Positions 34,384 to 43,972 are shown, counted from the stretch's first letter. The stretch: 64,000 bases of DNA from Pseudalkalibacillus sp052246725 (GCA_052246725.1 JBQQCL010000001.1); one strand, 5' to 3'. The notes: generated by a model not told the origin, from the sequence alone. Made by a program: numbers and translations.

Positions 34384-35442
34384 TTATTTCTGCATGCGCG
34401 GAACGGGAATGATATATTGCACAAATGATAATTTTCGGATCGCCTGGACGATTCCGATCGAGAGCAGCATCACCACTACATACATGATTGGCAAGCCTTT
34501 TGTAGCCCAGGCTGTGTGAGGCAGAATTTGATTTAGAAACAAGAGGACCAATGGGTGGACGAGGTAAATTCCCATTGACAGCGTCCCGATCAATTTTAAC
34601 GGTTTATAAAGGATCCGCAGGTTTTGAATGACTGGAAAAAGTCCGATGACAGCCATACTCAATAATGGGATATTGATCAGATTTGTCATCCTATTCGAGG
34701 GGATCGACCCCATTATTTTATATTCGTAAATCGCTAAAACATAGACAACAACGACCAAAAGCACCAATTTCGTCTGACTGGTGATGAGCTTTGTGATCGA
34801 GCGCCAATAATAGGCTAAAAAGCCACCAAATATAAAGTAAAAGATCCATGTGAAAATGAATACACGGTTACTTAAGATTGCTCCCAATCCCTCTTGCACG
34901 GACAAGAAATGGGATAGATTTATGAAAAACGCACTGATTATGAATGAAAGAATGAGTGCGATCGTCCATGAACGTTTTGTCCTTATTGACTGCAATATAG
35001 GAAAAATGAAATAGAACTGGATGACAATGACCATGAAATATAAGTGATAAAACGAAGCACCCGTCAAGAATGATTCGATGAAATCAGATCCCGTTGGCAG
35101 GGTGGCCTTCAATACAAAAACATTGATCAGCAAATAAAAGATACTCCAAATGACAAACGGCATGACGATTTTTGTGAATCGTGATTTTAAAAATCTTTGA
35201 AAATCAAAGCCTTTTGCTTTTACCTGGTGAAACAATAAGAAACCGCTTATCAACGCGAATGTCGGTGTTCCGAACCGCCCGAGCTGGTTTAATGCGAATG
35301 TCAACCAGTTGTAGGTCTGGTCATGTTGATTATAATAACTTGCACTAAGGTGTACCAGCACAACACCGATACAAGCGAATGCACGCAAAAAATGAATTTC
35401 TTCGAAAAACTTACCCTTTGGCTTATCAAGTGTTTTTTCCAC
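34384..35442 (-). CDS. Acyltransferase 3-family integral membrane protein
   Basis: This 352-residue protein has about ten membrane helices and the acyltransferase-3 signature near the N-terminus: EEIHFLRAFACIGVVLVHLSA with the catalytic His, then GRFGTPTFALISGFLLF and LKSRFTKIVMPFVIWS. It probably transfers O-acyl groups to a cell-surface polysaccharide or lipid. The acceptor is unknown. GTG 35442 is the likely start because GGGGAGG lies 8 nt upstream. An earlier in-frame GTG lies inside that site. It is monocistronic, with its own terminator. Confidence 0.82.
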   Translation of the reverse strand: MEKTLDKPKGKFFEEIHFLRAFACIGVVLVHLSASYYNQHDQTYNWLTFALNQLGRFGTPTFALISGFLLFHQVKAKGFDFQRFLKSRFTKIVMPFVIWSIFYLLINVFVLKATLPTGSDFIESFLTGASFYHLYFMVIVIQFYFIFPILQSIRTKRSWTIALILSFIISAFFINLSHFLSVQEGLGAILSNRVFIFTWIFYFIFGGFLAYYWRSITKLITSQTKLVLLVVVVYVLAIYEYKIMGSIPSNRMTNLINIPLLSMAVIGLFPVIQNLRILYKPLKLIGTLSMGIYLVHPLVLLFLNQILPHTAWATKGLPIMYVVVMLLSIGIVQAIRKLSFVQYIIPVPRMQK

Positions 35443-35635
35443 TAGTAACACCTCCCCTAAAAAATTACTACAATTAGCAATTCGGCCTTATGGGAGGCAA
35501 AGTGACCATAAATCGACTTACAATTTATGTAAAATGTTGATTTGACGCCTACTCAGGCAATTGTAAAATTTGGGTTGCAGGAGTTTTAACATTGTAAACG
35601 AAATGACTGTTAAGTGAAAAAAAGGTGTGACAGCA

Positions 35636-36412
35636 ATGAATGAACAATTATGGACGTATGTCCGTGGGGTCATGTGGGATTATGAAAGTGTGCCGGACAA
35701 TGTAGAATTTGTGGAGTGTCCGGCGTTACTGATGTACAAGACGGAAGGGTCATCAAGCATTTGATCAAACAAAGTTGCGAAGGTTGAAGTTGAGACTGAT
35801 GAAGCGTTCGAGCAGTTGATTGGTGAAGTGGAACGTTTTTATCAAGGCAAACCATACTCCTGGTGGATTGGTCCGGATTCTGCGCCTGAGGATTTGATTT
35901 TAAAAGTTGAATCGGCGGGGCTTGAGCATGAAGACACCTACTACGGACTGGTGAAAGCCGTTGATCGGTGGGAAAAGGTTGACCTGCCTTATTCAGTGCG
36001 AAATGTAGTGGATGAGGATGATGTCAGTCATTATGTTGAGGTAAGTGCAAAAATCTGGGGATATGATGATGCCACGAAGGAAACGTTGGTACAGCAGAGG
36101 CTTGCGTATCTAAAAGTTCCTGGCCGTCGAGGCGGTTTTTTGATCGTCATGGACGGGGATCGTGCGATCGGCTATGCAGGATATCGATTCAGTAGTGACG
36201 GTGACGCGATGTATCTCTCAGGAACCGGCGTTTTGCCGGAGTACCGTGGGCAAGGCATTTATCGTGCGCTTTTATCGAGACGGATGGAGCTTGCAAGTTC
36301 ATACGGGAGCAACTGGATTGTCACGCAAGCCCGGAAAGACACCTCAGAACCGATTTTACGAAAGCTGGGGTTTGAGGAAGTCGGTAAATATGAGGTATAT
36401 AAAAGAACTTGA
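35636..36412 (+). pseudogene. GNAT acetyltransferase interrupted by one in-frame TGA
   Basis: A reading frame with a good start (AAAGGTG, then ATG 35636) encodes MNEQLWTYVRGVMWDY … GSSSI, then TGA at 35762–35764, and continues in the same frame as SNKVAKVEVETDEAF through 36412. Without the TGA it would be 258 residues, with a C-terminal GNAT fold: LSGTGVLPEYRGQGIYRALLS (acetyl-CoA loop) and KLGFEEVGKYEVYKR. The context I-[stop]-SNKVAK suggests an original TGG tryptophan. Either it is a recent nonsense mutation, or translation restarts at TTG 35816, which would still contain the catalytic domain. A sequencing error is possible. Confidence 0.78.
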
Positions 36413-36495
36413 ATATTTGGGTAGAATGCTCTAGTTTCCTTTGGGGAAATTGCGGGTATTAAATAGCAGATTAAGGAAAACGAAAGGAGATCATT

Positions 36496-37032
36496 ATGGG
36501 ATCTAAACACGAAGGAATCGCTGGATGGTTGATTTTGATTGTTGTTGGTCTTCTGTTCGTCCCGATCATTCGTCTCTATGCCCTTTATCAAAGCTATGTG
36601 ACGGTCTATGACACACCAGCCTGGAGCATGTTGACGGAACCAGGCAATCCGATGTATCACGCATGGTTTGCACCTACCTTTTTCGTTGGAGCAGCCGTGG
36701 ATTATGGGATTGTGGTTTTGTCGATTGTCGCGTTGTGGCTGCTGTTCAATAGAAGTCCTTCTTTTCCGAAATACATGATTTACTTCTTAGTTGGCGTGAC
36801 GGTTTATTCGATTGCGGATGGATTCATCACCAACTGGATCTTCAGCTCACTTCCGATATCGGAAGAAATGCTTGCATACATCAAAACCCAAACCTATAGA
36901 CAGCAAATCGGCTCATTGGTCTCATGCCTGGTTTTGGTCCCATACTTATTGAAATCAAAACGAGTCAAAGCAACCTTCGTGAAAAGGACAAGCTTCAACC
37001 AACCCCTCTCCGGCGGAGGGATATCGGTGTAG
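36496..37032 (+). CDS. DUF2569-like four-helix membrane protein
   Basis: The 178-residue membrane protein has about four helices and the DUF2569-type opening GIAGWLILIVVGLLFVPI, then PTFFVGAAVDYGIVVLSIVALWLLF, YMIYFLVGVTVYSIADGFI and a last helix near 135–150. The family has no established function. AAAGGAG precedes the ATG by 7 nt. The C-terminal tail is basic. Repeat array 6 begins 22 bp after the stop. Confidence 0.72.
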   Translation: MGSKHEGIAGWLILIVVGLLFVPIIRLYALYQSYVTVYDTPAWSMLTEPGNPMYHAWFAPTFFVGAAVDYGIVVLSIVALWLLFNRSPSFPKYMIYFLVGVTVYSIADGFITNWIFSSLPISEEMLAYIKTQTYRQQIGSLVSCLVLVPYLLKSKRVKATFVKRTSFNQPLSGGGISV

Positions 37033-37053
37033 AATTTGATGGATGAAAATCCC

Positions 37054-37258
37054 GGTGCCAGGCACCATTTGAGACCCCTTGGTACCATTGACTTTCTGTT
37101 CGGTGCCTGGCACCGTTTGAGAACCCTTGGTACCGTTGGCTTTCTGTTCGGTGCCTGGCACCGTTTGAGATCCCTTGGTACCATTGGCTTTTTGTTCGGT
37201 GCCTGGCACCGTTTGAGATCCCTTGGTACCACTGGCTTTCTGTTCGGTGCCTGGCACG
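37054..37258. repeat. GTGCCWGGCAC palindrome array 6 (homogenised tandem)
   Basis: Five palindromes occur at 47–48-bp spacing. Here the spacers are almost identical to each other (GTTTGAGAACCCTTGGTACC, then TTGGCTTTCTGTTC), unlike the mixed spacers of arrays 1–5. It looks like expansion of the single CCTTGGTAC…TTGACTTC unit of the canonical element. Confidence 0.9.
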
Positions 37259-37281
37259 TGACTAGTGTTGCTTATAATATG

Positions 37282-37320
37282 AAAGAGAACTCCACAATTT
37301 GTGTGGAGTTCTCTCTTTTT
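37282..37320. terminator. Bidirectional terminator downstream of the DUF5667 gene
   Basis: A 13-bp perfect stem (AGAGAACTCCACA 37284–37296 / TGTGGAGTTCTCT 37302–37314) is followed by CTTTTT on the plus strand. It lies just after the stop of the minus-strand DUF5667 gene. Confidence 0.8.
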
Positions 37321-37336
37321 AACTGGCTGAACGGTG

Positions 37337-38443
37337 TTAATTTCTTCCGTGTCCGTTCCCTTTTCCGCGATCCTTTTCGTGTTTACCTTTGTTTCCACGG
37401 TCTTTATCTTGCTTACCGTGTCCACGATCTTTTTTGTCATTGTTATGGTCTTGCTTACCTTTTCCTCGTTTTTCTTGAGCTTTTTCAGCCTTTTCTTGGG
37501 CTTTTTCAGCCTTTTTTTCTGCTTTTTCTTCAGCCTTTTCGGCTTGTTTTTCTGCTTCTTCTTCAGCCTTTTCAGGTTGTTTCTCTTCTTCTTCAGCTGA
37601 AGCCTCTTTTTCAGTTTCGGTCTCTTCAGTTTCTTCGCCTTCAGCTTCTTCCTCTTGATCAACGTCTACTCCGTATTTCTCTTCAAGTTTTGCAATCTTT
37701 TTATCAAGTTTAACAAAAGCTTTTTGGATATTATTCATCAAAGAAGCTTGAGCATTCGGGTTTTTCACATGCGTCAGAGCCATTAGAAGTGCATCTATGT
37801 TATGAGATAATTTTGCCTGAAGTTCGTCCTCCTCGGACCCATCTTCTTCAGTGGTTTCCTCATCTTCTGTAGATTCCTCATCTTCAGTTGACTCTTCTTC
37901 TGTACTTTCATCCGTTGGTTCTTCCTCATTCACTTCTTCATCAGAAGTCGTTTCTTCTTCGGTACCTTCTTCAGTTTCTTCTGAAGATTCGTCTTCCTCT
38001 GCTTTTTCCATGGCAGCTTCTTGCGCTTTCAACGCTTCTTCAAGCGTCTCTTGGGCCAATTCCTCTTGCCCTGCTGCAAAAAGCGCATTCGCTTCAGCGA
38101 TCCGGTTTGCTGCAATCTCTGCTAAAATTTTCGCTTCTTCATATTCATCTGAAGCTACTGCTAGACGTACATTCTCGATCATCGTTTTTACAAAGTAGAA
38201 AAAGTCCCCTGGAAGCAGAGATGGCTCTTCGGTTTCTTCTGCTGATTCTTCATCTTCAGGAGCCTCTTCGCCTTCTGTCGTTTCTTCCTCCGTACCTTCT
38301 TCAGTTGTGTTTTCTTCATTCGTTGATCCCTCAGACACGTCGACTGTTGGTGTAGACTCGTCTGTGTTTGCAAATGCAGCTGGTGTTGCTCCGAAAAGCA
38401 AAAGTGAAGCTGCACTGATCGTTGCGATCCATTTTTTGATCAA
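37337..38443 (-). CDS. Secreted acidic DUF5667 protein under c-di-GMP riboswitch control
   Basis: This exported protein of 368 residues is extremely biased in composition. After a signal peptide (cleavage near AFA) comes a Glu/Thr-rich linker. The DUF5667 segment LLPGDFFYFVKTMIENVRLA leads into a helical region (about residues 85–150). A second Glu/Ser/Thr-rich stretch follows, then a helical part, an EKAEEEAEKQAEKAEEKAEK coiled-coil run, and a strongly basic His/Lys/Gly tail (RGHGKQDKDRGNKGKHEKDR). The start is TTG 38443, with GAGGGG 9 nt upstream. The ATG at 38452 abuts that site. It probably acts at the wall or in extracellular matrix. The riboswitch upstream ties it to the motile/sessile switch. 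Confidence 0.78.
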   Translation of the reverse strand: MIKKWIATISAASLLLFGATPAAFANTDESTPTVDVSEGSTNEENTTEEGTEEETTEGEEAPEDEESAEETEEPSLLPGDFFYFVKTMIENVRLAVASDEYEEAKILAEIAANRIAEANALFAAGQEELAQETLEEALKAQEAAMEKAEEDESSEETEEGTEEETTSDEEVNEEEPTDESTEEESTEDEESTEDEETTEEDGSEEDELQAKLSHNIDALLMALTHVKNPNAQASLMNNIQKAFVKLDKKIAKLEEKYGVDVDQEEEAEGEETEETETEKEASAEEEEKQPEKAEEEAEKQAEKAEEKAEKKAEKAQEKAEKAQEKRGKGKQDHNNDKKDRGHGKQDKDRGNKGKHEKDRGKGNGHGRN

Positions 38444-38569
38444 GTTCTCCATCCCCTCTGTTTTTTTTCCATAAAAAAAGCAGATTGCCGAGGCTGTATG
38501 TAACGCTCAACCCAGGAATTTGCTGCCGGACCCTCTCACGGGCTCCAAGTTATGTAGGTATTCTGATCC

Positions 38570-38655
38570 TTAGGCAACTGGCTGACATAGGTATAAACCG
38601 TTAGTCCCTTTAGCTTTGCGTCACTACCTTTCGATAGCTTTGCCTTTATCTGCTT
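38570..38655 (-). promoter_or_regulatory. Cyclic-di-GMP-I (GEMM) riboswitch aptamer
   Basis: Read on the minus strand, the aptamer contains GGCAAAGCTATCGAAAGGTA, then GTGACGCAAAGCTAAAGGGA and CTAACGG, and closes with TCAGCCAGTTGCC. These are the GEMM-I hallmarks: GNRA tetraloop GAAA in P2, GACGCAAAGC junction, and the tetraloop-receptor arm. A TATAAT at 38672–38667 lies 12 nt before the aptamer. About 110 nt of leader follow, ending with TCTGCTTTTTTT just before the gene's binding site. That suggests control by transcription termination, though I did not prove the alternative stem. Confidence 0.92.
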
Positions 38656-38699
38656 TAATTAGTTTTATTATACAAGAATTCGACAATATTTTACCAAGT

Positions 38700-39117
38700 C
38701 AAAATTACCCGTTTTTTCAGAATTTTTCTAGTTCCAACCGATCATATAACATAATTAATTCGTAATTACGTTGCGAACAGGACTAATAACCTAGGCTTAA
38801 GGTCTTTCCTTTTGTATTCGCACTTTCAACACTTGTTAGAATTAGAACTGCTTTGTCCAGGTAGTACTTTTACGCGTTAAAAAACTTCCAGTATAAGCTA
38901 AATTTAATTTTATCTGGATATTAGTTGGTAACATCTCCCTGATTACTTTTTACCGAGTAATATGGGGCTTTTTGTAGATGTTTGACAAATATTGTTTTGA
39001 TACTTTTAAATGACAGATTATTTTAAAAATAAAAATATCTGCAGAAAACGATTGAACAAGGAGGCGAAAGTCAGAAATCGAAGGTCAGAATGATATTTGG
39101 AGAAAAGGGGTTTTTAG
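38700..39117. other. AT-rich intergenic region upstream of the subtilase
   Basis: About 400 bp lie between the riboswitch promoter and the subtilase start and must hold the subtilase promoter and leader. I see no RNA family and no repeat family. A possible plus-strand -10-like sequence is not convincing. GTTTTGATACTTTTAAATGA near 38995 is the most promoter-like part. Confidence 0.4.
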
Positions 39118-42100
39118 GTGGTTAGATTGAACAATTTCAAGAAAAGTGTCACTCTCTTATTTATTTTCCTATTAGCATTTTCTAATTTATCCTTTGCCGC
39201 AACGCCGAACATGAATAACGGCAGCCAAAGTTCAGAAAATGCAACAACAAAAGAAGAAGCTTTAGATACCGTAAAGGCTGATTTGCCATTTAAAGCGAAT
39301 GATCAAGTCAGAGTGATTGTAGAATTAGATGGTAAAGCTGCAATCGAATTGGCAAAGGAAAAAGGAACAAATTATTCCAAGCTAGCAAAGCCATCGCAAA
39401 AAGTATTACAAGAAAAAGTAACGACTGGACAAAAGCAAGTAAAGCAAAGCATCGCTGATCAGAAGGTCAACATAAACTATAAATTCAACTTTACGACTGT
39501 TGTTAATGGATTCAGTGGTGAAGTCCAATACAGTGAAATAAAAAATATTGAAAAACTGCCTGGCGTAAAGGACGTTTACTTATCAAACGAATACGAAAGA
39601 CCGATTGTTGAACCTAATATGGTCACGAGCCATGAATTCATCCAATCTTATAAAGCATGGACAGAAGGAACATACAAAGGTGAAGGAATGGTCGTTTCTG
39701 TGATCGATTCAGGTGTAGATCCATCTCACAAGGATTTCATTCTTAGTCCGGAAACGGATGCCGATCTCTCAGAATCAGAGGTTAATAGTTTGAAAGAAGA
39801 ACATGATTTATCTGGTACTTATTTTACTGAAAAAGTTCCATACGGCTATAACTATTTCGACCGCAATACGAAAATCCGTGATTTGGTGCCAGATGGATCC
39901 AACCACGGAATGCATGTAGCAGGTATCGTTGGCGCGAACGGTAATCCTGATGATGGTGGTATAAAAGGGGTTGCACCTGAATCGCAACTATTGGCGATGA
40001 AAGTTTTCAGTAACGATCCTGGATACTCCTCTACTTTTTCAGATGTTTACATAGCAGCAATCGATGACTCAATCAAATTAGGAGCAGATGCGATCAATAT
40101 GAGTTTAGGCTCTGTGGCTGCTTTCTATTCTCCCGACGATGTTGCAAACCTTGCAATAACTAGAGCCGTAGATAATGGTGTCGTCGTTTCGGTTTCTGCC
40201 GGCAATTCCCGTCATATTGGTGACCCTGTGAAAACGCCATTTGCAGAGAACCCTGATATCGGTGTCGTTGGTGCACCGGGCCTATCCTATGATTCCATCC
40301 AAGTTGCTGCTTCTGGAAATAAGCAGACGTGGTATAACTATAATCTATCTTTAAACGGAAATCCGATTGATGGTTTTGGATATTCAAGTGATGATTGGTT
40401 TGAAAAACTCGGCGATCAAGAATATGAGATTGTTTCGTTGGGAAGTAAATATGGTTCCGAGGCTGATTACGAAGGAATTGATGTTTCTGGTAAAATTGTT
40501 GCAGTGTCACGTGGTGGTTCCCCAGCTCCATTCATAGACAAAGCAGCGGTTGCAGCTGAACAGGGTGCTGTAGGAATTATCGTGGTAGACACTGGCGCAG
40601 GCGGAACCATCTACCGTGATCAAGGGCATTTCGACATTCCATTCATGCTCACGACAAAGGAGACTGGCGACCAGTTAAAAAATCTCTATAATGATGGGAA
40701 CACAAGCCTTAATTTTGAGGTTGATACTGCTGAACCATCTCCACAACAGGGACGTCCGACCTCTTTCTCTTCATGGGGATCAACGCCAAGTCTGGATCTT
40801 AAACCGGAAATCATGGCGCCGGGTGGTAATATCTACTCTACACTCAATGATGATGAGTACGGATGGATGAGTGGTACGTCCATGGCAGCTCCTCATGTTG
40901 CTGGAGGCTCTGCTCTCGTAATGGAATACATTAAAGAACATGAGGACTATAAAAACCTATCTTCTAGTGAACAGGCTCATTTAGCAAAAACGTTATTGAT
41001 GAATACAGCTGAGGTTGTCAAAGGGACGAATGGTCATGCCTTCTCCCCTCGTTTGCAAGGGGCAGGGCAAATGCAGATCCATAACGCAACAATAACTCCT
41101 GTTCGTGTCGTGGACCCAAATACAAACGAAGCGAAAGTTGAATTGCGTGACTTTGTAGAAGAAACGGTCAATTTTAAAGTAGAAGCGATCAATGATTCTG
41201 ACGATAAAGATGTCACGTATGAAGTCAACGTGGATGTGCTGACAGATGCCATTCAAAGAACCGAAGAAGGAGACTTGAACTGGTCTGCAGCTGTAGAAGC
41301 TGAAGGGAACCCTCATTTACGTGGCGGCGAGCCCTTAAAGAATGTAAGTGTTGATGCTCCTGAAACAGTCACAGTACCAGCTGGCGAGTCCGTCGAGATT
41401 CAAGTCAGCATCGACCTTACCGATGCAAGGATTCCTGGTTACAATGAAGACGGGTCACCGAATGAAGACGGATTCGACTTAAAAGAAGACATCTTTATAG
41501 AAGGGTTTGTCCGTTTAGAAGATGTAGATGGTGAAGAAGCCAACCTTGTTGTCCCTTACCTCGGTTTTTATGGAGACTGGGATCGTCCTAGTATCATTGA
41601 CGGTTTGAACCACATAGACGATAAATTCTTTTATGAATTTTGTTGGGGAAATCCATGTGCCGGCCTTTATCATAAACCTGGTAAAGATGGATACCTTGGA
41701 TGGGATCCGATCAATGGTTTTGAAGATGCCGTAAGCAAGTATGCTATTTCTCCAAATGGTGATGGCGTCTATGATATCGTCACGCCTATGGTGACTTTCT
41801 TAAGGAATGCTAGTGATGTCCAATATAATATCTTGGATGAAGATAAGAACAAAATCCGGACCCTCCGGAATGAAAAGAATGTTAGGAAACACTATGCAAG
41901 CTGTTTTTGCAGAAGAGATACCGGTTACTTAGCAGAACGCGGCTGGGACGGAAAAGTGAATGGTGAAGTTGTCCCTGATGGTAAATACTATTTTGAAATC
42001 AAAGCCCGTGTGGATATGAAACATCGCGAAGCAGACTGGCAAAGTAAAAAGATTCCTTTTGTAGTTGATACGATTCAACCTGAGGTTTCGGCTGATTATG

Positions 42101-43215
42101 ACATCGCGACAAAAAAATTGACCTGGGAAGCGAATGACAGTGAAGGTATCGGACTTTCTCATTTCCTTATCAAAGTAGATGGAGAGAACGTCCTGCCAGA
42201 AGATACGTTTTTGCCTTCCGATGCTAGAGAATATGATTTATCTGAGGTGGATGTCCCTAACGGTGTTGAAGTGGAAGTAGTCGCTTATGACTTTAGTCAA
42301 AACCTCACAGAACAAGAAGCTGATCTAGTAGCAAGTGGTGATGAAACGGATCCAGTCGTTATCTTACAGGCTCCTTCAAGCGGTACAATTCTTACTACGA
42401 AAACCATCAACTTAAGAGGTTTTGTAAGGGACAAATCTCCTCTCGAAGCCGTTTATGTAAATGGTGAATCCGTTGAATTCAACCGAGTGATCGAGTTCGA
42501 CGAAGAAAGATACCGATTTGATACTGAATTGACCGTCGAAGAAGATGATGTCTATGAAATTGCGGTTAAAGCTGTAGATATTGCGGGTAACGAAACCGAA
42601 TTCCGCAGAAGACCTATTTTCGTGGATACGACACCTGCAACAATAAGTGTAGATGCACCAGCAGCGGTTCAACATTCCGTCACATCCACTCAATTAGACA
42701 TTCATGTTCAAGATAATTACGATTTTATCCGTGTCTACGTGAATGATGATGAAATCGAGTACAACCCTGGTCCAAGCTCTTTCGAACATCCGGTTCCATT
42801 GGATCTAAACCTTGAAGAAGAAGTGAATCTCCAAGAAGGGAATAATACTTTTACAATTCGAACCGTTGATTTAGCTGGTGCAACGACCACACAAACGGTG
42901 AACATCTACCGGTTACGTGAAGGAGAATCTTCTATTATTGATGAAACAAGTGTCACACCGGAAAAAATCACAAACACGAAGAAGCCTGTTTCGATATCAG
43001 CAACGGCAACTGAACCGATTACATGGTCCGTTAAGCTTGTTACCCCAAGTGGTGATGAAGTTGAATTACCAGCGGTCACCGGTAAGCGATATAGAGAAAA
43101 CTACAAACTAGGAAAAAATGCTGAAAGTGGAACATACAAAGTTGTTTTCAGTGGGATCACTAATCAAGATGATGATGTAGCTCAAGTTGAAGAGGGATTC
43201 ATTGTAGAAGACTAA
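39118..43215 (+). CDS. Very large secreted subtilisin-like serine protease (S8)
   Basis: This 1365-residue exported protease has a signal peptide (about 1–28, SFAATP), an I9-type propeptide (about 55–165), and a subtilase domain with the triad D197 (VIDSGVD), H263 (NHGMHVAG) and S588 (GTSMAAPHVAG). A PA domain is inserted between His and Ser (about 430–540). C-terminal beta-sandwich repeats (about 650–1365) include Fn3/Ig-like units with DTIQPEVSA and DTTPATISV starts. This is the Vpr/lactocepin-type layout. A segment with CWGNPC (near residue 843) and CFCRRD (near 925) gives four cysteines, unusual for Bacillus exoproteins. GTG 39118 has AAGGGG 7 nt upstream. It likely feeds peptides to importers such as the Opp system. 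Confidence 0.9.
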   Translation: MVRLNNFKKSVTLLFIFLLAFSNLSFAATPNMNNGSQSSENATTKEEALDTVKADLPFKANDQVRVIVELDGKAAIELAKEKGTNYSKLAKPSQKVLQEKVTTGQKQVKQSIADQKVNINYKFNFTTVVNGFSGEVQYSEIKNIEKLPGVKDVYLSNEYERPIVEPNMVTSHEFIQSYKAWTEGTYKGEGMVVSVIDSGVDPSHKDFILSPETDADLSESEVNSLKEEHDLSGTYFTEKVPYGYNYFDRNTKIRDLVPDGSNHGMHVAGIVGANGNPDDGGIKGVAPESQLLAMKVFSNDPGYSSTFSDVYIAAIDDSIKLGADAINMSLGSVAAFYSPDDVANLAITRAVDNGVVVSVSAGNSRHIGDPVKTPFAENPDIGVVGAPGLSYDSIQVAASGNKQTWYNYNLSLNGNPIDGFGYSSDDWFEKLGDQEYEIVSLGSKYGSEADYEGIDVSGKIVAVSRGGSPAPFIDKAAVAAEQGAVGIIVVDTGAGGTIYRDQGHFDIPFMLTTKETGDQLKNLYNDGNTSLNFEVDTAEPSPQQGRPTSFSSWGSTPSLDLKPEIMAPGGNIYSTLNDDEYGWMSGTSMAAPHVAGGSALVMEYIKEHEDYKNLSSSEQAHLAKTLLMNTAEVVKGTNGHAFSPRLQGAGQMQIHNATITPVRVVDPNTNEAKVELRDFVEETVNFKVEAINDSDDKDVTYEVNVDVLTDAIQRTEEGDLNWSAAVEAEGNPHLRGGEPLKNVSVDAPETVTVPAGESVEIQVSIDLTDARIPGYNEDGSPNEDGFDLKEDIFIEGFVRLEDVDGEEANLVVPYLGFYGDWDRPSIIDGLNHIDDKFFYEFCWGNPCAGLYHKPGKDGYLGWDPINGFEDAVSKYAISPNGDGVYDIVTPMVTFLRNASDVQYNILDEDKNKIRTLRNEKNVRKHYASCFCRRDTGYLAERGWDGKVNGEVVPDGKYYFEIKARVDMKHREADWQSKKIPFVVDTIQPEVSADYDIATKKLTWEANDSEGIGLSHFLIKVDGENVLPEDTFLPSDAREYDLSEVDVPNGVEVEVVAYDFSQNLTEQEADLVASGDETDPVVILQAPSSGTILTTKTINLRGFVRDKSPLEAVYVNGESVEFNRVIEFDEERYRFDTELTVEEDDVYEIAVKAVDIAGNETEFRRRPIFVDTTPATISVDAPAAVQHSVTSTQLDIHVQDNYDFIRVYVNDDEIEYNPGPSSFEHPVPLDLNLEEEVNLQEGNNTFTIRTVDLAGATTTQTVNIYRLREGESSIIDETSVTPEKITNTKKPVSISATATEPITWSVKLVTPSGDEVELPAVTGKRYRENYKLGKNAESGTYKVVFSGITNQDDDVAQVEEGFIVED

Positions 43216-43235
43216 TTTGGTGAAGGACTCTTGGT

Positions 43236-43268
43236 AAAGCTCCTGCATATCCTGCAGGAGCTTTTTAT
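43236..43268 (+). terminator. Terminator of the subtilase gene
   Basis: A perfect 12-bp stem (AAAGCTCCTGCA 43236–43247 / TGCAGGAGCTTT 43253–43264) with a 5-nt loop is followed by TTTATTT. Confidence 0.92.
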
Positions 43269-43370
43269 TTATGGAAGCAGATGATGAGGGATGTGGAGCA
43301 GGGGCCTTAGGGTGGTCCTGTTCACCAATGCCGCGTATTGGAAATGTTGAGGTTGTTGCTTGTCCTGTAA

Positions 43371-43398
43371 CAAAAAAGACGAGCACGGTTGACTCGTC
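43371..43398 (-). terminator. Terminator of the glutathione-peroxidase gene
   Basis: GACGAG (43378–43383) pairs with CTCGTC (43393–43398). On the minus strand the stem is followed by TTTTTTG. Confidence 0.8.
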
Positions 43399-43408
43399 CA
43401 GCAGCATT

Positions 43409-43891
43409 TTATCGATTCAACAATTTTTGAATGTCTTCTTCAATAGCTTCAGGTTTGGTTTGAGGGGCGTATCTGTTGATCACTCTGCCCTCTTGATCGA
43501 CGAGGAACTTTGTAAAGTTCCACTTAACCTGATCAGAAAGCATACCTGGCGCCTCTTTTATTAGGTGTTTGAACAAAGGATGTGCCTCATTGCCTTTGAC
43601 ATCCACTTTACTGAACATCGGAAAACTTACCCCATAATTGAGTTTACAGAACTCTTGGATGTCTTCTTCAGAACCGGGTTCCTGATTCATGAATTGATTA
43701 CTGGGAAAGCCGAGGACTTCGAACCCCTCGTCTTTATACGTTTCGTACAATCGCTGTAATCCTTCGTATTGTGGCGTAAATCCGCATTTGCTTGCTGTAT
43801 TGACGATCAGCAGTACCTTCCCTTTATAATCGTCTAGCTTCTTCTCTTCCCCTGTAATCGACTTAGCAGTAAAATCATGAACACTGCTCAT
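43409..43891 (-). CDS. bsaA: Glutathione peroxidase-family thiol peroxidase
   Basis: This 160-residue thioredoxin-fold peroxidase has the catalytic set C36 (NTASKCGFTPQ), Q66 (GFPSNQF), W124 and N125 (VKWNFTKFLVD). The active residue is cysteine rather than selenocysteine, as in B. subtilis BsaA. These enzymes reduce hydroperoxides with thioredoxin or bacillithiol-type thiols. The start is ATG 43891, since GGAGG precedes it and upstream codons translate a non-conserved glycine-rich stretch. It is monocistronic with a terminator. Confidence 0.9.
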   Translation of the reverse strand: MSSVHDFTAKSITGEEKKLDDYKGKVLLIVNTASKCGFTPQYEGLQRLYETYKDEGFEVLGFPSNQFMNQEPGSEEDIQEFCKLNYGVSFPMFSKVDVKGNEAHPLFKHLIKEAPGMLSDQVKWNFTKFLVDQEGRVINRYAPQTKPEAIEEDIQKLLNR

Positions 43892-43972
43892 ACCACCGCC
43901 TCCTTCTACTTCAAAAAGTAGCAATAACCATCCGCTAAGTCAAAAGATAGCTTCTATTCGGGACCTTATTGG

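Noticed and set aside
36955..37713. Long Lys-rich (minus) and Phe/Leu-rich (plus) frames over array 6 and the DUF5667 gene
   Set aside because: They are off-frame and antisense readings of the repetitive Glu/Lys codons of the DUF5667 gene joined to the array. The real gene has a signal peptide, DUF5667 segment and riboswitch.
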